From assembly GCA_936450465.1 (NCBI GenBank), contig OW388291.1, positions 75,725,936-75,789,935 of the forward strand: DNA of 64,000 nt, in the 5' to 3' direction. Origin of the DNA: Gibbula magus (taxonomy: Eukaryota; Mollusca; Gastropoda; Trochida; Trochidae). Both the position numbers and the translations under genes were made by a program. A model generated the notes under the pieces. The model had not been told where the DNA came from and made no database searches. It saw only the letters and a program-made list of their open reading frames with translations. Shown here piece by piece: positions 36,418 through 48,987 of the stretch; the stretch's first letter is position 1, and each line of letters opens with the position of its first letter.

Positions 36418-37390
36418 CTGAAAGGCACAAGAAGTCCTTATCAAGTAGAGTCCATAGTAAAAACATGTTTGCACAGAAAAAAACCGCCACGTGTGACTAA
36501 ATCGGATGTGTTCATGTTTATTTAGACAAATTTTATGCATAATAGTATTATCATGTACATTTAGTTTGCTTTGTTTGTAACTGGAGAACTATATATATGA
36601 TGAAACAAATTTCCCTTGGGACAATAAAAACATTATCTATTATCTATCATCTATTATCTATTATCTATTATCTATTATCTATAAACATAATAATATTCAT
36701 AATTTCTAATTGAACAAATAATAATTACCAGTGTAGATGTGTAGTTTAATAATACAATAAAATAGATAATAAATAATTAACTGTATCTGTACTATACAGA
36801 AAGCACAAATTTGAACCAAAGTAAGTTTACTCTTTATGCTTTTTACAAATGATTTTGAACTGGAAACTTTCCAATTAATATTTAAATATATGAAATATCA
36901 ACAAGTACTCCTCTCAGGTGTATAATTTTATATAAATGCAAATATATATACCATGCCATACATACATATATATAAACGAATCAAATAACGAAATCGGAAA
37001 CATAAACACACTAATCATTAGTCCTAAAGAAGCCAACATTGCTGAAAGCGCTAGCAAGCTAATGTAAATGTTTTTATGTTCCTAAACCCGTTATTTATTT
37101 TATTTCATCTATATAATTATATGGTTTATATATAAACAAATCACATTCAGTTATATGCACTACTATTATGTTCATTGTGATTCTTTCAGCACAGTGCATT
37201 CTATGTATTGAATGAATATTATCTCATACATTTATTTCATTTCATTAAGCTACAGTTTTAATCTACACAATAATTTACAATTATTACACAATAATTAACA
37301 ACAAAAAAGTTCTACTTAAATGGTTGCTTTTAAGAAAAATAATTGTTTTAACCATAACATAAGATTAAGAAAAGAACACAAAATATTTAC
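36418..37390 (-). other. Candidate 5' UTR intron of OTU-DDE gene
   Basis: A donor-like AAAAAG|GTAAATATTT at 37391/37390 and acceptor TGCCTTTCAG at 36418 on the minus strand would remove 973 nt. The sequence between is strongly A/T-rich and holds a heptamer microsatellite. The putative upstream exon contains a short ORF (ATG, 12 codons, then TGA) just before the donor. Unconfirmed by transcript data. Confidence 0.45.
36632..36682 (+). repeat. Heptamer microsatellite (TTATCTA)n
   Basis: About seven consecutive units of TTATCTA, one with a single-base change. It lies in the candidate 5' UTR intron. Confidence 0.9.
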
Positions 37391-37510
37391 CTTTTTAATA
37401 GTCAATCCTCCAAAGCAGAAGTTTTTTGCTGACTGGACATAGCAATGTTGTGTTGAGAACAGGATGTTTGTAAGTTAAGCCCAACTATTTGACACAAAAC
37501 ACTTTATGAC

Positions 37511-37848
37511 CAGTGCCAGATGGTCTTATCTCACTCCTATCTACACTTGAGCCCCTCTGCTTCCAGCGCTATAGCACATAGTACAGAAACCCTTAGTGCC
37601 AGAAGGGCTCATCTCTGTGCTAGCTGTAGATAAGCCCTTCTGGTTGTAAGCGGTCCTCAGATAAGCCCTTCTGGCTCTCAAGTTTTCATCGTTTTGAGAT
37701 ACGCCCTTTTAGTCCACTTCTGTATCTCATTAATTAGCTAAGATAATGACTCCTCGATTTTTTTCTAGATAGAACTCATTAATCACATCAAAATTATCCA
37801 ATAAAAGCAAAATCTCAAAATTGTTGACTTAAGCCCTTCTGTATAAGA
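37511..37848. repeat. Right array of CCAGAAGGGCTTA motifs
   Basis: Seven copies, some degenerate: forward at 37512 (CCAGATGGTCTTATC) and 37592; inverted at about 37544 (degenerate), 37628, 37659, 37698 (degenerate) and 37826. The cluster lies about 1.1-1.4 kb upstream of the OTU-DDE start codon, so it may also include the promoter. It mirrors the left array in motif and in mixed orientation. Confidence 0.8.
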
Positions 37849-40800
37849 CAGTGTAAATTAAGCTTAACCTACAAAGACACTGTTTCACAGCTTACTTTCC
37901 AAGTCGATGGCATAATGTGATGGTGGATGAAAAAACTCTGACAATGCTATTTATTGGAAAGGACAGGTCACACAGTTAAGCTGAATTTAGATCTTGTAGA
38001 ACTTCTAACTTAGCTGACAGACAGATATTTTTCTCTCAGTTCTTGTTTATAGAATTCTCATAAACCACAAGTGTGTTAGACCTAGAAATTTGTCACTTCT
38101 CCAACATGTTGCATTTCCCTGTATGATATTAGATGATTTCATGAACCTGCAATTTTGAACCACAGGATGGTGCTGATGGTGATGCATCAGTACATCAATA
38201 ATTCCAGCAAAATCAGTTTCCACTCATCAGACTCTTCACTTCCTTGAAAATGCACATAGATGAAATAGCTATATGTGCAGAATGTGAGGAGCAAAACATA
38301 AAACCAAAATATTTTAAATACTTTCATCAAAACTATCCAATTCTGCGAAAGTTTACTGTGAGGTTGAGGAAGAAGTCCCTGTGGACCAGTGCTGCCATCT
38401 GCCTGTCAAAGCTATTCATACCGCAGCTCCCAGGAGTGTGCTCCGGCAACTCGGTCTCTATCTCACTGATTGAGGTGTGCCGATTGTCTCTCGAGTGCTG
38501 TAAGCCTCTTCGCAATGGAAGTCAGCTCATACGTGGGATATATCATCTACAACTGAAACTCAGAGTTCAGAGAAGTGCATCATGCTGTGGAAGCATTCCA
38601 CTGAAACCTTCATACAGAGATCTTGCATGGTTTTATATATGACCATATCATGTGATGTCGACATGCCACACATGATACACAAAGTCTCCTATCAGAGCTA
38701 TCAGTGTTGTAAAAGTAATCCAAAATTTGTCTTCTCCGAGATCATCTGCAAATGATCATCCATAACATGTGTTTTTACTTATCACCCGTTGAAAGACTCA
38801 ATTTATTAAGACATTTTATTAAAATATAGCATGAAGTCCAATATTGGATAATCAATGGCCCTACCAATCAGCTCCTCTTGAAATATTGGTTATTGAATTT
38901 GTTACTAAATAGCATATGATATAGAAAATACCATATCTAATCTTTTGTATATTTCTAAAAGTAAAGCAAAAGTCAGGTTGCTTCAGAAAATAAGAAAATG
39001 ACAGAATCCTCCATAGTGGCGAATACGCCATTTCATAAATATGGAAAAAATGAATTTTAAAAGTACATACTGCATGTGTCAAAGTCTTTGAACAAACAAC
39101 ACAGACTGTTTTAATGTTTTCAATGTAACACAACAGCTTTGTAACAGCTGACATTGAACATTCTATTATCATTCGACTTCCTTATTTTTCTTACTATGCT
39201 CCGCCAAAATAAGATTAACATTTTTTCCTGCAAGTCACGAATGCTCATAAAGACCTACCAACATCAAACATAGCCTATTCCAGAAACACCATCGTGCCAT
39301 AAAGCCCTGTGAACAAAATGCTGACCCACACATTTTGCTTATATGCTATTAGCTCTTTGAAGTTTGCAGACAGCACCGAGCACAAGAGACCCTGTTATAG
39401 AAGATGGATTCACTGGGTGGCTACACCTTCCCGTACTTGAGTTTCTCAGCCGTAATTGTCATGACAGCACTGACATCAAAGGTCAGATATGGCTGCAAGC
39501 TGACGAGGAGACAATTGAATTTACCATTATATTGCGACTTCAAAGTAACGCTAAATCCTCGCTGAAAAGAGAGATGGCATTCTTGAGGAAATGTCATTAA
39601 GTGATAGGTGAGATCTGTTTTTGACACATGTTGCACGGAATTGTGGAATTCTTGTTGTTAGTTGTGAGTAAATGCTGATGTTCTACATATTTTAAACCAA
39701 AATTTAATTCAGACTATACTTTTGAGAGTTTTTAAAATCAACTAAAATATCTATTGATTTAAAATATCTATTGATAAAATACTTTGAGGTAAGTTGTTAT
39801 AAGAAAAAGATTATACTTCTAACATGAAAGTTTTAGAACTACTTAAATAAAACTATTTTAAAACATCTTTATTTGATATATATTCAAGAGGAGTGTGTCT
39901 AAATGTCTCTCAAGAATCACAGGAGTGTTTGAGCTGAAAACTTGATGGAGAGCATTGATAACCTCTTTACAATAGATTTGATGCTAAAGAATTAACAGTA
40001 ACATAGTTATATCAATGTAATCGATGATATTCCTAATGAAAACTGAAATGGAACAATTTACAATCTTGTTAACAATGTTAGCATGCAAGAAATGCATTAA
40101 ACCAGACATGTCCACAGCTTTATTGAATAACTGCTTAAAGAGCCATTTTAAACCATGTAGAAGAGACCATGAAAACATATTCGATGAAAAAAACACACCA
40201 CTGTAATCATGCAATGATGTAAAGATATTGTCAATTCTGTCTTCACTGTAACAAATAGAAGCCTTCATCCACAACCTTTATCTCAGGATAAAGTCCAATG
40301 TCAAAGGGATAACGGATGAAGAGCATACTTTCCACTTAAAGTGATAAATGGTTGCAGAAATTCTGTGGTTCTATGGTCATTAATATTTCAAAACATCCTT
40401 TTCAACAATAAATAACCAACCTTGATTCATAAGTCATGAACTCATCTTGTCATGACATTTAACAGTGTTGTTCCTAGGTGATCAGCTTAGGGGGTCAGTT
40501 TGGCCAATTCTGAAAAGATGGGACCCTTTGCTATAGTTAAAATATTCTACTTTAGAAAGCTTTTTAGATCCTCTTTTCGAACATCCAGGGTGGATAAATT
40601 TCTCTTGGACCCCCATCTAGGAACAACACTGCCCTTGATTTGTCATTTTATCAATAATTTGCTATCAGTGTCAACATTCATATCAGAGAATGATGTAGGT
40701 CTTTTATAAGTTAAAGCCAATCATGAATCCTTGCATGGTCACAAAGTTTGTTGCCACTAGAACAAGCATTGTCCATTTTACAATAAACCGCTATTATGGT

Positions 40801-42530
40801 CCTGAGGTCTTGACATCAAACCGTCACTACAGCAGCGTTCTAACTCTCATGACTAATTGCCATATAGATAAGCATTCTATTTTCTTAACAAAAATGGAAT
40901 GCGTTTTAATGGAAAGCTCACTTCAAAGGCGTCTCAATGAGTATATCTTCTACTGAACTCCCCTTCATATCCTGCTCCAATAAATCACAAACATGACATT
41001 ATTTATAATCCAAGACTAAGCTACCTTAGGGAAAAGAGCATTAATGTTGGGAGATGCATCAGCATCTTTCCTTTACCTTTTAAGATGCTTAAAATTCTTG
41101 AAGAACATTTCTCTCTACACTTATCAAAGGAAAACATCAAAGAAAAGCTAGGAAAGTGCATGAACCTGACAGAAGTCAGCTTTACCTTCTTCACCAGGTT
41201 GATGTATACAGTAAGCCATTGAAGATATCTTTAGAGCTACATTGCATGTTAACATTCTTTCAAAAAGAAATCAAATTAAATTCAAGCTGAATGTTTCCAA
41301 TCCACAGTCATTTTGACATAGTCCTTTTACTTCAAGACCAAGTATAATTACTGACATCCATGATTTATAACTTAAAACTTTATAACATGATTCTTGAAAT
41401 TAATTGAATTTTACAAACTTTCTATATTTCAAAGGTTAAACTGCTTGCACCACTGTAGTCATGATCAAACAAACAACAGGGAAGAACTTATCATGTTCAG
41501 CAGTCCTCAAAACCCTATTGTGTGTTATCTTCCATGCAGTAAGACATTAAATGCAACTAAAGCACTTACTTCTACTACTCACTCGAAATATTACAGTGTT
41601 TTCGGATGAAACAGTAGGAATTTATTATTTATTACTGAATATGATACGGTCCAGAATTCCACAGAGACTTGTTGTATTCTCTCAAACATTTAGAGTGGAA
41701 TCTAATTCAATTGGAGCTCAACATATTCCAGAGGTATTAAAACAATTTTGAAACCTCCAAGAGAATCACTCAAACTCATCAAAATAGTATTTTTCTCTAC
41801 AGAAATTTCCCCAAAAATCTGAAGCCTAAAGCTAGAAAAAAATAATTACAGCTCAATGCTCCTGCGCAGAGACATTTATAAAAGTTAATAAGCAGTTATC
41901 AGATGATCCTCTGTTGGAATCCTGCATCAATATTCCTGATGATGTTACACCAGGCGGAAACCAGAAACACCACAAAGCGCTGAGATGCAAGCAATCAATG
42001 AGGACGATGGTAGCGGTGGCTACGCAGGTCCGAGAGGAATGCTGTGTTTACTCATCCAATTGTTGTGGGCGTGGAACGTTATAGACAATGGTGGCACTAT
42101 CTGCATCAAAGCATGACACAATCAACATTTGCCTAGAGCAAGATTGACTTCCATCAATAGATCTTTTGTTTGAATGCCGCCAGCTTAGCAATTTTATACA
42201 GTAGATAACTGTACATGCAGGGTGTAATGTTACATTTCCACTAAGCAGAGTTGTCCAGTTCCATTGGATAGCCTACAGGTTTCACATAGCAGAATCATTC
42301 TATGGGTTGGTCCTACATTTGAAATTAACTCATGTCAAACCCATGTTTAGGAGACAAACATACTGTGTTTGAAAATCAAAGGCATATAACGGAATTATTA
42401 TAACTCTAAATTTAATTCAAAGTCGAATGCGTAAAGTGACGCTTTAAAAGTTTAATTTTGAGCTATAATAATACATAATAATATATTATTATTTCGCAAA
42501 GTAATGTTAGAATTGACAATAAAGATGAAT
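37849..42530. other. Gene-poor stretch
   Basis: Mostly A/T-rich. A less A/T-rich patch at 38333-38515 is open on both strands, but its frames have no recognisable domain. Frames of 60-100 codons at 38861, 39364, 39984 and 40723 look like chance. No RNA gene or repeat could be supported. Confidence 0.3.
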
Positions 42531-42804
42531 GTGTAGAACCTTTGAGAAGGCTGAGTTTATAAATCACTTATTGCTCCAAAGGTTCTCTACAATTGTAATT
42601 ATTACATTTTTCATGCTTTGACATGAGAAGACTGAGTTTATAAATCACTTATTGCTCCAAAGGTTCTCTACAATTGTAATTATTACATTTTTCATGCTTT
42701 GACATCCATGTAAAAATTTAATGTAAGTAAAACTTCTATCAGTTTCAATCCTCAATTTGTTTCTTTGTTCAAAACAGACCGAGCTTCATGTAGAGAACCT
42801 TTGG
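42531..42804. repeat. 81-bp duplication inside an inverted-repeat unit
   Basis: An 81-bp unit is present twice in direct order (42544-42624 and 42625-42705), differing at about one base. Each copy contains CCAAAGGTTCTCTACA. The inverse TGTAGAGAACCTTTGG occurs at 42789-42804, and a shorter form (TGTAGAACCTTTG) at 42532. The unit therefore looks like a small foldback element whose inner part was recently duplicated. Confidence 0.65.
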
Positions 42805-45220
42805 AAATTTTGTAACAGATACTGAGACTGTGTTATTCAAATTCTTAATGTTGTTGTTAATTAACTATTTCTAGAAATTCGAGAAGTTTGTTGCTGCTCC
42901 AAACATGCCATATCAAGGACTAGTTTCACTGCTTGAGCATGTCTTGGAATGAGAATTGATGGTACAGACGAGAACAGCTGACACAGCAGAGTCTGGCCTC
43001 ACATTGGAATCTGTGGCAAGAGGTCACCATGACATTAGGTAACTGTTCCAAAATTGTTTGAAATGGTTATTCTGTGAGATTAGATATTTAAATATCAAAT
43101 GAACACATGTCACTAAATATCTTTTTACTTGATATAATTGTACAATTTATATGTTTACCACAGCCATGATTTCAAATACAATTATGCCTTCAAAACATTG
43201 AATATATAACCTACATGATGTTCAGTTAGAATATCATCAATTTTATTTATAGTATTCATACAAAGCAAACTTACTAACACAACATTTTTACCTGTGTCTA
43301 TTGTATAGACACCATCCGACTGCACATGTTACCTGCCTGCTGATTGCAATCAAACCGACTCACACCTGTCTGATGAGTATGGGAGATAAATCTGCCGACA
43401 CCTGATCACCTGTTCCATAACCTGTCCATAACAATCAGGAGTACACTTGACAGAAGGGGGAAGCTACTAATACTACTAAATCAAGCAGACTGACTTAGTA
43501 GTACTTATACACCGCCCTGATTCTCCACATATTGTTATCATTCTTGTCCAGTTAGAGAACTTCGTCAATTTCGGTCAAGCAAATAACATTTTTTCAGTGA
43601 ATCTTTTATATGTAAATTAATATTTTTCTTAGTGATTCTCAAGCATCGATGCAAAACTTTTATTTGTGCATGTGACAGCTTTTTATTTAATAAAAAAAAA
43701 AAGAATTAAGAATTTTCTGAATCATTTTTGCTAAACCCAAAATCCATTTGTCCACCAAATATGGAGATCTGCAGAAACAGGTGTTATTCCGTTTGGTATA
43801 TTTCAACCACTTCCCAGCTATCTTTTAGTTTAAAAAAATTAAATGTACTCCTCACTTGCATTACTTTTCCAACAAAAAATAAAAATAAAGTCCTACCCCT
43901 ATGTCACCTTTGAACAAATGTGCTGGAGAAACATCTACCTTTTCCCATGTAGCCTAAGCCCTTCAGATAGGAGTCCAACAAAAGCATCAGACACACCACA
44001 GATACCTGGTAGAGACAACTTGGATCTGATTACATCTCATACCTGTCTGTTCATCAGTAAGTGACTGACCACACATCGTGTGTGATGAGACCAATCTGAT
44101 GACAACTATTGCCATGGCAACTGATTCCTAATAATTCTATATAAATGAATATTCATACATCCATTTGGTTATGTGTACACAAATCAATTTAAAAACATAA
44201 AAAACATAAAAAAATGAAATTGAAAACATAAATTAAAATTTGTAAATGTCTGCATTCAATTGAATATTATATCAACTAATACAATAATAATATGAATAAA
44301 TAATTGAGAAAATCTTTTACAAAACTTTAAAAAAATTAAAAAATATTTCTAACATTTCAACAAAATGTAAAAATAGCTGGTAATAACAAAATATTAATGT
44401 TCAAGAGGAATTAAAAATCATTTAAAATACATAAATCTTTCCCTTTTCAGGTCACACAAAATATTCCAAACAAATAAAAGCTCCATATAAAGTATCTATC
44501 TATATTGACAAAAATATAAAAGATCTATTTTTTTATATATTGCTGTATAAAGATTTATGAAACATAACACGCATGAAATCCCCAATTATGCTAACTGCAA
44601 TTTGATATCAACCTTATAATGTTTAGACCAGATACTCAGCTTCCAAAACTATTTAATACTGAAATGTGATCAATCATTAAATATTCAATATATCCCATAA
44701 TTTTTCAGCCAATCAACTTGCCTGAAGAGAGAGTTCCCTGTACAGGTAAAGGGAGATTACTCCATCAATGATAATCAATTGTAGATTACTACAGTATCGC
44801 ACCTCTGGTATTGCTATCTGCTATCATTATTGCATTAGGGAATCGATAAAGCGGCATTAGTAACTGAATGAGATTTTTGCATCAATTTCCGGGAAATAAG
44901 TACCCATAAGTGTTGTTGGTGGAATGTGACAGTCATTTGGGATTGGAGACGTGAAGAGTAAATGAAAATGATTATTTTTATTCAGCAAGCACGACCTAAT
45001 TAAGTGATTTTCTTCAGTAAACAGCACCAAAATGGTACTATAATGTTAAAGGTAGTAATTCACAAACTTTCCAGCTAATTTATCAACTGTCTCTATTCCT
45101 CAATGAGACAGATATGTCTTATATGTGCTTTAAATATTCTTCTATTAATTCAAAACAAAATTCAAAACAGCATGTTTTATAAGTTATGAGCATTGGCTAT
45201 TCCAAGGCTCTAAAGCTTTA
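42805..45220. other. Non-coding stretch
   Basis: Very A/T-rich in places (44.2-44.6 kb). An X-box-like ATTGCCATGGCAAC lies at 44108-44121. No gene or repeat could be supported. Confidence 0.3.
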
Positions 45221-45224
45221 TTAA

Positions 45225-45905
45225 CCCTTAACTTGCGAATCCCGGCATGGTCTGGGATGGCCATAAACAATTCCTAGGGGCCTCATATCGGGTATTGGAC
45301 ACTGCACTTAGAATTATTGTCGGATGTCTACCATTGAGCTTGTACTCAACTAGCCCTGTCCGCGATCTGCGAGTCAAGTTGTCTCCGGGAGTCGCTCCAT
45401 AAAAACGTTTGTATTATATCTCGCAGTTAGCCACGATAACGAGTCTTTGACAATGTCCGGTCGAAATGTCCAGCAAAAATCACACCAAATTGCGTGTACA
45501 TTGTTGACTCGTAACGCATCGATAATTAGCTTCACAAAAGGCCAATTTTGTCGGGCTTCGCCCCAAAGCCTTATCTCCCTGGCACCTAATTATCACCCAC
45601 AGTTGCATTGCCTCGGATTTGCTTTGCCCGTACATGCTATCTTCCTCGCATCTCGCGGGACGGGAAAAAACCTGGTAACTTGCCTTACTCCCGCATTTCA
45701 TATCAATTGAACCAATTGGTTGTTTTCAAAAACATTTACGCCAAAATAAAGGGGAAAGAATAGACTACAATCTCATATACAATTCGCAAATGTCCAAAAA
45801 ATAATAAAGACACAGCAAGCGCCGTGTAAAAGGTCATGTTTACACTTCATAAATTTTGAAACAATCGGCGATTTTCACAACTTCTTGCAAAAATCTTGCA
45901 AAAAT
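45225..45905 (-). mobile_element. TTAA-type element, truncated copy C
   Basis: TTAA (45221-45224) followed by CCCTTAACTTGCGAATCCCGG is the inverse of the 3' end of the element at 51996-53046. Similarity then runs to about 45901, after which an 11-bp repeat (TCTTGCAAAAA, three copies) marks the break. The other terminus is missing. The 87- and 73-codon frames inside are incidental. Confidence 0.75.
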
Positions 45906-46039
45906 CTTGCAAAAAATTCAAAGTTCCGCTGTCACCAAAACCTAATCAGCCCTTTGTCTTTCCTTGGAGAAGATATGTGTAAGATATGAAGAGAATCCAG
46001 TTTTTTTAGATGAAAATATGCTGTATTTACACTAATTTT

Positions 46040-46300
46040 AACTATGTCTTGTTGTGTTGTAGCAAAGCTTTCCACACTTGTAGGACCGATGAATTGCATC
46101 ACTTCTCATTGTTTTTATTTTTGAATGAATGTGGGCTAGCCTTTATAAAATTTTAAATACATATACTACCATCTGCAATATGTTTTACTTGGATTGTGCA
46201 ATAAAGCATGTAATAATTACATTTATGTGTCAACAGGAATATCCTCTCAAATTTGTTTCCAAAAGAAATACCCAGATAGAACCCTCTCTTTAAGCTCAAG
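46040..46300 (+). repeat. Dispersed TIR family F1, copy 5 (5'-truncated)
   Basis: Starts in the block homologous to CGTAGCGAAGTTTTCC (here TGTAGCAAAGCTTTCC), then GACCGATGAATTG, and ends with ATACCCAGATAGAACCCTC and CTTTAAG. It keeps the same landmark order as the copies near 5 kb but lacks their CCATCTTGG end. Confidence 0.55.
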
Positions 46301-46803
46301 TAAGTTTTCAATAATCACATTCTAATTTTGAATAAAGGATTCTGAAAATGGAGTAAGAAGAATGGATGTCAGAAAAATATTTGAAAGAATGTTCAAAACA
46401 TCTCCATGGTTCTCAAACTAAAATATCCACATTCAACCCAATGCTTCAACCCATACAACCATGCAGCTTAATTTTCGTTACCATGACGTGACGTAAGCTA
46501 TCAGTACTGCAAAACCTATGTGAGTATATAGTGCACATTTTGAATCAAGAATCCCATAATATAGCCGGCACAAGGAAATCAGAAGAATGTTGTAAAGAAA
46601 ATCCCAATGATTTTCAATCAACCAAATGCATAAACTCAAAGAACTATGTAGTTTATTTGTGGTAACCATGAACGACAGACATGCGTTAAAAAGAAGACTG
46701 TCAACAATGGAAAACCTATGTGAGTATATCATGCACTTAATGGTTACATCAAACTGCATTGGTTAGATTATTGCATCGACAGATAATCTTTGTTACTTGT
46801 AGA

Positions 46804-47166
46804 GTCAAGCATGAAGAATCTATGTGAGTTAACATGTACCATGCAACTTAGAGCTTCATCAAACTGGAGCGTTTAGATCAGTCCAAACTTTGGTAGGCAG
46901 GTCTATGATGCTGTATAATGTACAGTCAAGCATGAAGAATCTATGTGAGTTTACATGTAACATGCAACTTAGAGCTACATCAAACTGGAGCGGTTAGATA
47001 AGACCAAACTTTGGTAGGCAGGACTTTGATACTGTATAATGTACAGTCAAGTATAAAAACCTATGTGAATTTACATGCATCATGCAATCCAGATCTTCAT
47101 CAAGCTCCTTCAGTTAGATGAGTGCAGACATTCTTTGGACGGCAGGTCTATGATGCTGTATTGATT
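46804..47166 (+). repeat. 121-bp tandem repeat, three copies
   Basis: Units begin at 46804, 46925 and 47046 with GTCAAGCATGAAGAATCTAT or a variant. Copies 1 and 2 are close; copy 3 is diverged. Related, more decayed segments sharing CCTATGTGAGTATA occur upstream at about 46515 and 46710, so the array once extended further. No coding potential. Confidence 0.8.
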
Positions 47167-48350
47167 TGAGATAGCGGACAATGGAGAAACTGCAGGGAAG
47201 GGTTTGCAAACATAAATAATTCATGCTACAAATACAATCCGACAACAGATATTTTTATAGAGCTGTTAGAAGTCAGACAAGTTAGACTCTGGTATCTATA
47301 TCAGACCACAGATGATATTGCAATCAATGAAACGCTCTTAAAGCTGGTTAGTAAGTAGGCATTATCACGTTGCACAGTTATACTTGATAATGAAAATCTA
47401 ATGTTAATTATTATTAAGTCTAGGTTATGAAAGATGATCTACTGATGACAAATTGAAACTTGTTTTGTTCATAAATAATATGTCAGCAAATCCTGACATT
47501 ATATTCAGAACCGATTTAAGGTGCTGTAGCACATTTGTTGCATAACATTTTATCTCAAAATTTGCCATTTATCATTAAAGTTTACACAATATATTTTTAC
47601 GTTATAGGGTAAAACATCTCATTATATGACCCGATAGGTCAGAAAACGATTATTCGTATTGGAAGAAAATTGTGCCATGTATAAAGCGCCAATTTTGTGT
47701 AACTTTTAAGTTTGAGAGGCAAATTGTAGGTCTCACGCACATTTGAGAGTTCAGACAGCAGGATGGTTGACCATTCCATCATGATGCCATATTTAAAACT
47801 CTACACTGAGTGTTTAGGTATCGCTACATCAGTCAGATCACTTGAACTACCTTCGAGCAGCCATTTTAATGTGAACACCTCTAAGGGAAATGGTCTAGGA
47901 TGGCTTAACCAAAACCATGTACATTTATGTTAGAACTCATTTTATTGGTAACAGTTATTAACCTTTTCGTGAGAACACTTTACTTCAGTGAGAACGGTGT
48001 GCTACAGCGCCTTAAAAGGCACTGTTGCATTGTTTATATGTTCAAATTGGCCATTTAGAATAATAGTTTATGCAGTATGTCTTTACTTAAGAGGGTAAAA
48101 CAGCCAATTATATCACTGATTATCAGTGGTCATAGAAATACTGTAGAACTCTTTACAGAAACACTGTGTGTCAAGGAAATTTAAGCTCTTTGAGACTACT
48201 CAAAGTAAATACCCCTACATTCCTGAAATGACACAGCTTCTGAGATAAGTCAGCTTGATTGCTATCGTTGAGGAGGATGAGACGGATGTGGTTGTTTCCC
48301 TGTTCTCCAATTCCTCTAATTGGACATCTGATAACTCTGGAACTGACAGA
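47167..48350. other. Non-coding stretch left of the 49-bp satellite
   Basis: Two loosely similar passages around 47520-47600 and 48010-48110 share words such as CACTGTTGCAT/GCTGTAGCAC and GGGTAAAAC. No gene is supported. The 70-codon minus-strand frame at 48171-48383 has no support. Confidence 0.3.
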
Positions 48351-48987
48351 GGTCAAACATGGCACGGCCACGTTACAAGTCACTTCTCATATCTCTCCTG
48401 GTCAAACATGGCACGGCCACGTTACAAGTCACTTCTCATATCTCTCCTGGTCAAACATGGCACGGCCACGTTACAAGTCACTTCTCATATCTCTCCTGGT
48501 CAAACATGGCACGGCCACGTTACAAGTCACTTCTCATATCTCTCCTGGTCAAACATGGCACGGCCACGTTACAAGTCACTTCTCATATCTCTCCTGCTCA
48601 AACATGGCACGGCCACGTTACAAGTCACTTCTCATATCTCTCCTGGTCAAACATGGCACGGCCACGTTACAAGTCACTTCTCATATCTCTCCTGGTCAAA
48701 TATGGCTCGGCCACGTTACAAGTCACTTCTCATATCTCTCCTGGTCAAACATGGCACGGCCACGTTACAAGTCACTTCTCATATCTCTCCTGGTCAAACA
48801 TGGCACGGCCACGTTACAAGTCACTTCTCATATCTCTCCTGGTCAAACATGGCACGGCCACGTTACAAGTCACTTCTCATATCTCTCCTGCTCAGACATG
48901 GCACGGCCACGTTACAAGTCACTTCTCATATCTCTCCTGCTCAAACATGGCACGGCCACGTTACAAGTCACTTCTCATATCTCTCCT
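48351..48987 (+). repeat. 49-bp satellite, 13 exact-length copies
   Basis: Thirteen units of 49 bp (landmarks CATGGCACGGCCACG and TCACTTCTCATATCTCTCCT) with no length variation; only a few substitutions (GGTC/GCTC starts, one ATATGGCTCGG). The unit contains no stop triplet on the plus strand, and 49 is one more than a multiple of three. Every forward frame is therefore open across the array and reads the same 49-residue peptide in a different register. The resulting frames of more than 220 codons are a product of this periodicity and are not counted as genes. Confidence 0.97.

Larger units (their letters stand above)
31930..37848 (-). mobile_element. Candidate autonomous DNA transposon, OTU-DDE type
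   Basis: One long minus-strand gene (33138-36410) is enclosed by two clusters of the same short motif (core CCAGAAGGGCTTA), at 31934-32547 and 37511-37848. The outermost copies point in opposite directions: CTTAGAGCCAGAAGGGCTTA on the left, and on the right an inverted CTTATACAGAAGGGCTTAAG. They behave like terminal or subterminal inverted repeats about 5.9 kb apart. The core motif was not noticed elsewhere in the window. Exact ends and a target duplication could not be fixed. The intact 1090-codon frame suggests a recent insertion. An alternative is a domesticated gene that kept its binding sites. Confidence 0.6.

Noticed and set aside
36411..36428. GTG start at 36428 for the OTU-DDE protein
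   Set aside because: It lies within the splice acceptor tract TGCCTTTCAG; ATG 36410 follows the acceptor.
35882..36525. 157-codon minus and 193-codon plus ORFs over the acidic repeat
   Set aside because: Alternate-frame and antisense readings of the 63-bp coding repeat; the frame continuous with the OTU and DDE domains is the real one.
48351..48987. CRISPR-like array
   Set aside because: Head-to-tail identical units with no variable spacers, in a eukaryotic context.
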